From contig JAESUZ010000415.1 of the NCBI GenBank assembly GCA_017311185.1, positions 389,501 to 453,500 of the forward strand: a DNA stretch of 64,000 nt. The letters run 5' to 3'. Below, in pieces: positions 34,501-43,500 of the stretch. Origin of the DNA: Proteles cristata cristata. Taxonomy: Eukaryota; Chordata; Mammalia; Carnivora; Hyaenidae. A model generated the notes under the pieces. That model searched no databases. It worked only from the letters and a program-made list of their open reading frames with translations, and had not been told where the DNA came from. Every line of letters begins with the position of its first letter. The first letter of the stretch is position 1. The translations under genes and the position numbers were made by a program.

Positions 34501-37500
34501 CCTCGAGCCTGCCACTAGTACTTGTGTGGGAACTAAGTTCCAACTCCCCACAACCACTGTATTTCATGTTTTAAAGCTGGGTTGAATGTGGAATCTATAA
34601 GCCACTTTCTTTCTGGAATTCATGGTGGACTCTCAGGGTGGTCAGTAGTCAGGCCCAAAACTTTATCCACTTGTTACACCTGCCAAGTTGCAGAGCACCA
34701 TGACTATCGCTGTCCATTCTCACATCCCTGCCTGCTCTCTCCAAGGTCCTGATGACTGCTACGTGGGTGATGGCTACTCTTACCGAGGGAACGTGAGTAA
34801 GACAGTCAACGAGCACTCATGCCTTCACTGGAACTCCCACCTTCTCTTGCATGAGAATTACAACATGTTTATGGAAGATGCTGACACCCAGGGGATTGGG
34901 GAGCACAACTTCTGCAGGTAAAATTCACCTTCTTCTCCATGATCAGTCTTGGGCGCTTGTCTGGATCATGGTTTGTTTGTCCCTTTCTCCTGCTCTTAGA
35001 GTTCCTGGGCCAGCTTAGAAATTTGGGGATGGAGGGGCGCCCAGGTGGCTCAGTCAGTTGGGCATCTGGCTACGGCTCAGGTCACGATCTCATGGTGCGT
35101 GAGTTCGAGCCCCGTGTCGGGCTCTGTGCTGACAGCTCGGAACCTGGAGCCTGCTTCAGATTCTGTGTCTCCCTCTCTCTCTGCCCCTCCCCTGCTCACG
35201 CTCTGTCTCTGTCTCTCTCAAAAATAAATAAATATTTAAAAAAAAAAAGAAATTTGGGATGGAACATTGAAACTCATTAGTTTTCCTTCTGGGAAGATTT
35301 TTCTACTCAGGTTAGGCTAGGTCGTGCTGTTGTAACAAACACCTCCCAAATCCCAGTGTCTTGAATACCTCAGAGTTTATTCTTCACTGCTGCTGCCTGC
35401 GTCATGTGGGCTGGGGAATAAGGGCGAGGGGATTCTTAGCTCCACAAAGCTACTCAGACGTCTAGGAAAGGCAAGGGGAGGCTAAAACATGAAGCCTGAA
35501 GTTTTTACTGCTTCAACCTAGAAGTGGTACATCATCTCTACAACACGTATTTTGTTGGCCAAAAACGTAACCCCTCATTAACTGCATGGAGGAAATGTAG
35601 AGAATAAAAAGGAATGTCCAGTGAGCATTACGGTCTCTACCACAAGGATATTAGGGTTTTCCCAAGTAAGGATAATGACATTGCTTTTTTTTTTTTTTTC
35701 AAATAGTTTATTGTCAAATTAGTTTCCACATAACACTCAGTGCTCATCCCCACGAGTGCCCTCCTCCATGCCCATCCCCCTTCCCCCTATATCCAACAGT
35801 CCTCAGTTTTTGTCAGCATTCAAGAGTCTCTCATCGTTTGCCTCTCTCCCTCTCCCCCACCATTTCCCCCCTTCTTCTCCCCCTTGGTCCTCTGTTAAGT
35901 TCCTCCTAATCCTCCTATACGTGCAAACATATGATATGTGTCCTTCTCTGCCTGACTTATTTCGCTCAGCATAACACCCTCAAGGTCCATCCATGTTGCT
36001 ACACATGGCCAGATTTCATTGTTTCTCATTGCCATGTAGTATTCCATGGTATAGATCAACCACCTCTACTTGATTCATTCATCTGTTGATGGACACTTAG
36101 GCTCTTTCCATGTTTTAGCTATTATGGAGAGTGCCGCTATGAACATTGGGGTACATGTGCTCCTATGCCTCAGCATTTCTGGATCCCTTGGGTAAATTCC
36201 CAGCAGTGCTATTGCTGGGTCATAGGGGAGTTCTATTGTTAGTTTCCTGAGGAACCTCCACACTGTTTTCCAGAGGGGCTGTACCAGTTTGCATTCCCAC
36301 CAACAGTGTAGGAGGGTGCCCGTTTCTCCACATCCTCGCCAGCATCTAGAGTTCTCTGATTGGCTCATTTGAGCCACTCTGACTGGTGTGAGGTGGTATC
36401 TCAGTGTGGTTTTGATCTGTATTTCCCTGATGAGTAGAGATGCTGAGCATCGTTTCATATGTTTGTTGGCCATCTGGATGTCCTCTTTGGAGAAGTGTCT
36501 GTTCATATCTTCTGCCCATTTCTTTACCGGGTTGTTTGTTTTTTGGGTGTGGAGTTTGGTGAGTTCCTTATAGATTCTGGATATCAACCCTTTATCTGAT
36601 ATGTCGTTTGCAACTATCTTTTCCCATTCCGTTGGTTGCCTATTAGTTTTGTGGGTTGTTTCTTTTGCCGTGACATTTCTATCTCTGGTGATGACTCGTT
36701 ACCTTCTTCCCCTTCTGCTGCCTCCAGACTGCTCCATTGGCTTCCCCCACTGCTGCAGTCAAGGCCAAGGAAACGTATAAGATTATATGGAGCAGGAATT
36801 TTTTGTATGGCTTTAAACTGGTTCCATAAAGCCAGAGGATTTCCTTTGCCCAAAACACAAGTTACCTCCTACCATCACTCACTTTGAGCTATTCCCCCCA
36901 TGGAAGCATCTTCAGAGCAATGTCCATGATAGCCTTCCTCAGAGAATTTCCACACATGCAATTTGGAGGTTTGGACAGAAGTGCCCTACACTCACCATGT
37001 TTCTGTGGCTACTTCACTTTCCTGACAAAGGGAAGTCTTCAACAGGGATCTCATTTCTTTTCCTACAAATAATTTGAAACGTTCCATGGATCTGGCACAG
37101 GGCTGGTTAAGTATTTCTTGGTCATTGGGATTCTCTGCTGGACATTAAGGTTTTGCCCAAAACACTTCTATGCCAGCGTCTGTTAACTCGTTGGAGGAAT
37201 GGAATAAAATGTGGTACTAGCAGGAGTAAGGAACCTGACTCGCTTGCCCAAAGGACTTTTAATGAGGTTCAGTGGGTCAGGCCAAGCCTTGACCCTGGGT
37301 TATTTTGTATTTTCATTTTAGAAACCCAGATGGAGATGAAAAGCCCTGGTGTTTCATTAAAGTAAACAATGAAAAGGTGAAATGGGAGTACTGTGACCTC
37401 ACAGCTTGCTCAGCCCTAGGTAAGACTATGGCCGTCCAGGGGCGCCTGGGTGGCTTAAGCAGTTAAGCGTCCGACTTTCGCTTAGGTCATGAGCTCGCGG

Positions 37501-40500
37501 TTCGTGGGTTCGAGCCCCGCGTCGGGCTCTGTGCTGACTGCCAGCTCAGAGCCTGGAGCCTGTTTCAGTCTGTGACTCCCTCTTTCTCTGACCCTCCCCT
37601 GCTCACTCTGTCTCTCTCTCTCTCCTAGAAATAAATAAAAAACATTAAAAAAAAAATAAAAATAAAAAAAAGACTGTGGCCGTCCAAAAGCCCCCGTCAT
37701 GGTGAGATTGCAACTCACTAGATGGATGTTCTTGGCAGCCCATCTATTCCATCCCCTCCATCCCCCACACCTGGTTTTACCAATTGCCTTCCTGGTGGAA
37801 ACCGAGATGCCCAATCCTTTGCTCCCCTTCCAGGATGCTTAGCAAGCCTGGATACCTTTGTAAACTGATGCCAGTGATCCAACCATAAATCCATGTTTCC
37901 TGACTCCCAGTCAGTGCCCTCTGCAAATTTACAGATCACTCGCTACATGTCAGGCACCATGCCACGTCTTCAGTGTCTAGTGGGGAGCAAACATTGGCAG
38001 AGACTCCATAACCCTTCAGGATGCAACATGGACAGAATTCCAGCCTCACGATCTTCCTGGAAGGCTTCTCTGGACGACCTGTCTGCACACATGTGGAACA
38101 TTTCACCCTCCCACCCTGAGCAATGGGATTATCACTCTGGATTCTTTCAATTCTGTGCCTTTGCTCTCAAGGTCAGCTCTGTCCAGAATACTCCATGCTC
38201 TATCAGATCGTGTCCATATCCAACACTGTTTAAAAATCAACTCAACTAACTCTTCCTCTGGGAAGCCCTCCATGATCCTACCAAGTGAAGTGTTATCTCT
38301 CCCTCCTCACAAGCCCCATGGAATGGAAAGGATGCCACCTATACAACACTTATTGCTCTCTCCTTCGTATGACAGTTTTGTGCAAATGTCTTATGTCCCT
38401 CACTCTATTTCACCTGGATATCTTCCCTTACGCATCAAAAAATCCTCCAAAATATATATGTACATTATGAATAGCTAAGTACATACCCAGTGATGGATTT
38501 ATATATACATACACACACACATTTTTGAATACATATCAAAACAAGAAGCAACATCTTCACCATTAATTCTATAGACTTGCCTTACATCCATCAATGTATT
38601 CACCTTATATTAATTGTGCACCTACTATGTGCCCGCCCTGTATGCATCAGTGCAGTCTCTTAGCTCTGGAACTTGCTAAGCTGCTGGACTTGGAGCCGTA
38701 TCTCTGACAAGTTCCTTCTGAGGCCCTGGGGAGAAAGTGGGTAGCATGATTTGTCTTTCTTGCTTCCCACAGACATTGCTGACCCAAAGGAAAGCCCCAC
38801 AGAGCCTCTGACCAAGCTTCCAGGATTTGACTCATGTGGGAAGACCGAGATGGCAGAGAGGAAGATCAAGAGGATCTATGGAGGCTTCAAGAGCACAGCG
38901 GGCAAACACCCATGGCAGGCCTCCCTGCAGACCACATTGCCATTGACCGTCTCCATGCCCCAAGGCCACTTCTGTGGGGGAGCACTGATCCACCCCTGTT
39001 GGGTGCTAACTGCTGCCCACTGTACCAAGTAGGCATCTGCTGAAAACAGAGGCCAGGGTGACTCCAGTCTCTGGGGGTGTTCTCTCCTTCCCATCTGAGC
39101 ACCATCTTGGTGACTCTTGCAAGATTACAGAGTCTAATCTAGCTCTAAGGGCAAAAGACTGGCTCCTTAATACCAAATGGAAAAGAACTGCCATGGGCAT
39201 TACATGTGTTATGATAGTTAATCCTCAAAACTATCTGCTAAAAGAACACAGGGATTTTTACTTTGATTAGTTGTGGTCTACTCAATGCTGAGTACAGGTC
39301 TTCATACAGAACAAGTGCTTAGTAAATATCTGTGTGGTGAAAAGTTATCAGTCCCATTTCATAAACAAGGACCCTGGGTCTTGGTAAGGTTTAGCACCTT
39401 GCCTAAAGTCATGTGGAAAGTGAATAGGTAAATGGGATTTGAACCCAGATTTACCTGTCCAGCCTTACCCTGAATAGAAAAATATAGCATGCTCCCATCT
39501 GATGCCATTACCATGAACCTCCTGGTGTCTTCAGCCACAACTCCTGTGTGGCTTAGAGGAGCCAGCACCTACTGAGGAACCTGAATTATCACCATCTCGC
39601 CTGAGTTCCCCAAGTTCGTGGTCAGGCCTGGTCCCATACAGCCCAGGTTTTGGTGGCGACCTTGAAGGTCTTCCAATCCACCCTGTCATTAAACAGCTTC
39701 TCCTGGGATTCCAGGAGATGTTCCTCAAACATGCAAACATGAGTCTGTACAAAGAATAGCTGTTCAAGAAGTAATCCTAGGGGCAATGGAAGGTCTACCA
39801 GGAAATATGAGATATCCGTTGCAGCTTACATTTGTAGACCAGTCCATTAATAAATCAGCTTCCTCACATTTTCTTATTTGGGTCCACAGCAGAGTTCTGT
39901 GAGCAAGATGACAGTTAAAGATAAGGATGCCAAGGCTGCAGAAGGTCAGGCCATTTGTCCAAGGTCACACAGCTCACTAGGAGCAGGGCCAGGGTTTGGC
40001 TTCAGTCTCTCACCATCTTACCTTCCTTTGCAGCATAAAAACCAAACATCTGAAAGTGGTGTTAGGGGACCAGGACCTGAAGAAGACAGAATTCCATGAG
40101 CAGAGATTCGGGGTGGAGAAGATTTTCAAGTACAGCCACTATAATGAAAGAGATGAGATTCCCCACAATGATATTGGTAAGTCTCTTCTCTGGTAGATAT
40201 CCCATGGATCTTGTCTTAGGTGGATTTCACTACTGAAGAAAAGCTGATGTTTGGTTCTAGAAGATGTTCTTATCTTTTTGGTCCCTCACAGAATCCGTAA
40301 GGAAGAGAATTTATTCCAGAGTCTTTTAGTCCTAAAGGTCTGTGTTAGTGTTATGGATAAATGAGGGGAAGAGAAACTAGCAACACCGTGTTGTGGAAAG
40401 AGTTCAGCCTTGAATCCCAGCTCTCTCACTTGCTAGCTGGCTTCACCTCTCCAAGCCTCAACTCCTTTCCTGTCAAATGGGTACACTGGTGTACAATGCT

Positions 40501-43500
40501 CAGCTTCCTATGTGTTAAGTGACATGCTGTGCATGTGTCCCCATGTACATCTGTCACCTGGGAGGTGCTCAGGTGTGGAGGCAATGATATTAAGCTACTG
40601 GCTGTTCAGTGAGTACGTTCTCCATTCCTGGGACCTGTCACACTCTCTCCCATCTTTTTTTCCCCCTCATAAAGCCTACTCTTTAAAAAATGGATTAGAA
40701 ATTATTTCAAACTCAACTATTATTTTTTTCCCCTAGGATAGAGAGAGAGAGAGAGAGAGACAGCGTGAGCAGGGGAGGGTCAGAGAGAGAGGGAGTCACA
40801 GACTGAAACAGGCTCCAGGCTCTAAGCTGGCAGTCAGCACAGAGCCCGACGCGGGGCTCGAACCCATGAACCACGAGATCATAACCTAAGCGAAAGTCGG
40901 ATGCTTAACTGCCTAAGCCACCCAGGCGCCCCACAACTATTATTTTTTGATATTACTCTCATCCTGAAGTGTTACTCCTCCCCAGGTGTAAGTTAAAAGA
41001 ACTCAGTGACTGAGGAGGAAGGCATTCGTTTCTTGGACATTGGGAGTGGGACTTTGCCATGTCTACCTTCCTATCGAGTTGAAGCTAGTGCTCCTTTGGC
41101 AGAGAGGACCTCATCACTCATTTCCTCTGTCTCTCCCTACATAGCGTTGCTCAAGCTAAAGCCAGTGGATGGTCACTGTGCTCTGGAGTCAAAATATGTG
41201 AAGACCGTATGTTTGCCCCATAGCGCCTTCCCCTCTGGGACTGAGTGCCACATCTCTGGCTGGGGTGTGACAGAAACAGGTGAGTCTGGCCATGTATTTT
41301 CCTGAGACTCAGGGAAGTTGCATCAACCAGAGAAGAAAGGGTCAAACTCGACTGCCCTTCTGAACTTGACATCAGTGTTCCATTGAAAATGTATTACCAA
41401 AAAAAAAAAAAAAAAAAGTATTACCAAAAATAGGAGATTGCCTCATCACTAAAGCTCTAGTTAAATCTTATCAGTATTTTTATCAATGCTAGCTTCTGAT
41501 GGGATCCTTGACTTCCATCCAGCATTGATCCTGTATCCATGGAGATCTTCCTCCTTTCCTAGGCAGATTGGAAAGAGGATAGATTGCAAAGAAGATGGGT
41601 TTAGCATCAGACAGACTCGTGTTAGGTTCTTGGCTTTGTCACCTGGACAGTTGGGTTTTAGTTTCTCCATAACCACGCTTCCCTTCTAGGTTTGGAATCA
41701 TGATAATAAGAGCTGATAGAATTCTATGAGGATATTCACTAAGTCAGTCCCTGGAGGGCAGGGTCCACTCTTATTCATCTCTCTCTCCCATAGTGTCTTG
41801 CTCAGGGCTCACCGCATCGTAGGCATTTTATACATTTTCTTAAATCAAGCTCTTGATTTGTCTCTAGGATGTGGTCTTGTCTAAAAAAGTAAACACAGGA
41901 TTAATTTCCCCATATACTGATAAGATCATATTCTCTAACATATGAAATTCTGAAGTGTATTTCAAGTCTTTCTCAAATACTCAAAATAGTTTTCTCTTCC
42001 CTCCAAATCTTGTCCTTAATAATGGAAAGCAAGGAACACTTTAAATAGACCTGTATTTGTGAAGAAAATGTAGTGTAATACACAATCTTGTCAGAAGGCT
42101 GTTGGGAATGAAGATCACTGGTTAATCAGACCTGGGGCTAGCCAGAGACTTCTCTTTGTAAAGTTCCTCCTTGTCCTGCACCTCAACTTTTTGATATCAC
42201 TGTGCTGACCAGAGAAGATTGAGCAGAACAGAGGATCCTCAGGAAAAGAAATGTCTTCTCTGGGAAGTAGGTCACTCAGAGGAGCAACCAGGCACTTCAT
42301 CCCTCATTACGAATGTACTGTGTGCCAGTCCTCTGCTAGGAAGTTTTACAAAATGGTTGAAGACACTATCCCTGCCCTTGTGATCTGAGGGTCTAGTTGG
42401 GCAGACGGAAGAGGGAATCATGATCCTGCTGTGTTGTGATGAGCAAAGCAATGAGGGTCTGTAAAACCACGGTGAAGGCTGGAGGCAAAGATCCCCATCC
42501 TTAAAATATGAGGCTTTTCTGCCCATCTCCTGGAGAAAACTTCCTTTCTGAGTTGAGAGCTGTGGCCCTCTTTTTATCAGTGCTAGCTTCTGGTGGGACG
42601 GGTATCACCTGGGTCCCTACAGTGGCAACCTCTTTTCTCCACCCCACAGGGGAAGGGTCCCGCCAGCTCCTGGATGCCAAGGTCAAGCTGATTGCCAATA
42701 CGTTGTGCAACTCCCACCAACTCTATGACCGCATGATCGATGACAGCATGGTTTGTGCAGGAAACCTTCAGAAGCCTGGAAAAGACTCCTGCCAGGTCAG
42801 AGACTCCAAATGGCACTTGGAGAAGGAAACGTGGGTGGAATGTACACTGGGCACAGAGGCCAGACCAAGAGCCCGGGGTTGGGAGGCAGTTATGGAGGCA
42901 TACCTTACACGACGGGATTGTCGAGAACCCAACATTCTTTAGGTAGAACCAGTAAGATGAATAAAATATGCTTGTGCCCTTGAGGAACACAACATCAATG
43001 GAGGCCCTTAAAACTGAGACAGTGCTGTAAAAGCAGTGTAGACCCTAGGGGTCCACGGAGGAAAGAGCACTGGTCACCTTGGAGCTGAGCACCAGGGAGA
43101 GTCGAGAGCAGTGTCTGGACAGGAGGTCCCAGAGAGGTATGAAAGGTGTCTAAACTATAATATGGAAATAACATGCATAAAATCTGAAGGTGTGGCTAAG
43201 ATTCGGAGAGATAGTTCACTGAAAATCCTATCAGTTGCCGAGTATGCGGAAGTACATGTTGAGGGCTGTCTTCCCACCACGCTCCTCCTGCTAATTTAAC
43301 TGGGGGCTCAGTATGAATCAGCTACTATTCTATGTACTTTACAAACATTAATCCGGGCAAGAGCCAGGGCGGGGTGGGGGATGGTCTGTTGCTCTCTACG
43401 GTTTACAATGTGAGAAACTGAGGCCCTGGTGGCTAGCAGTCCATAACCCTAGTTTGGAACCCAAAACAGCTAACCCCACAGACCATGCTGAACATGTGGG

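Larger units (their letters stand above)
30093..34745 (+). other. HABP2: HABP2 introns 3-6 region
   Basis: Introns 30093-31519, 31628-32821, 32939-34148 and 34269-34745 separate the EGF exons. They hold MIR-like pieces near 30290-30390, 31750-31880 and 33670-33890, and two adjacent SINEs (33093-33532). Nothing else was recognised. Confidence 0.75.
34918..37321 (+). other. HABP2: HABP2 intron 7 (2.4 kb)
   Basis: Splits the kringle. It holds a SINE (35034-35247), a possible old repeat (35320-35600) and a reverse L1 fragment (35683-36670). The remainder up to 37321 is unremarkable. Confidence 0.8.

Noticed and set aside
42508..42942. 144-codon frame covering HABP2 exon 12 and both flanking introns
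   Set aside because: Only 42650-42795 is coding; the extensions run past clear splice sites.
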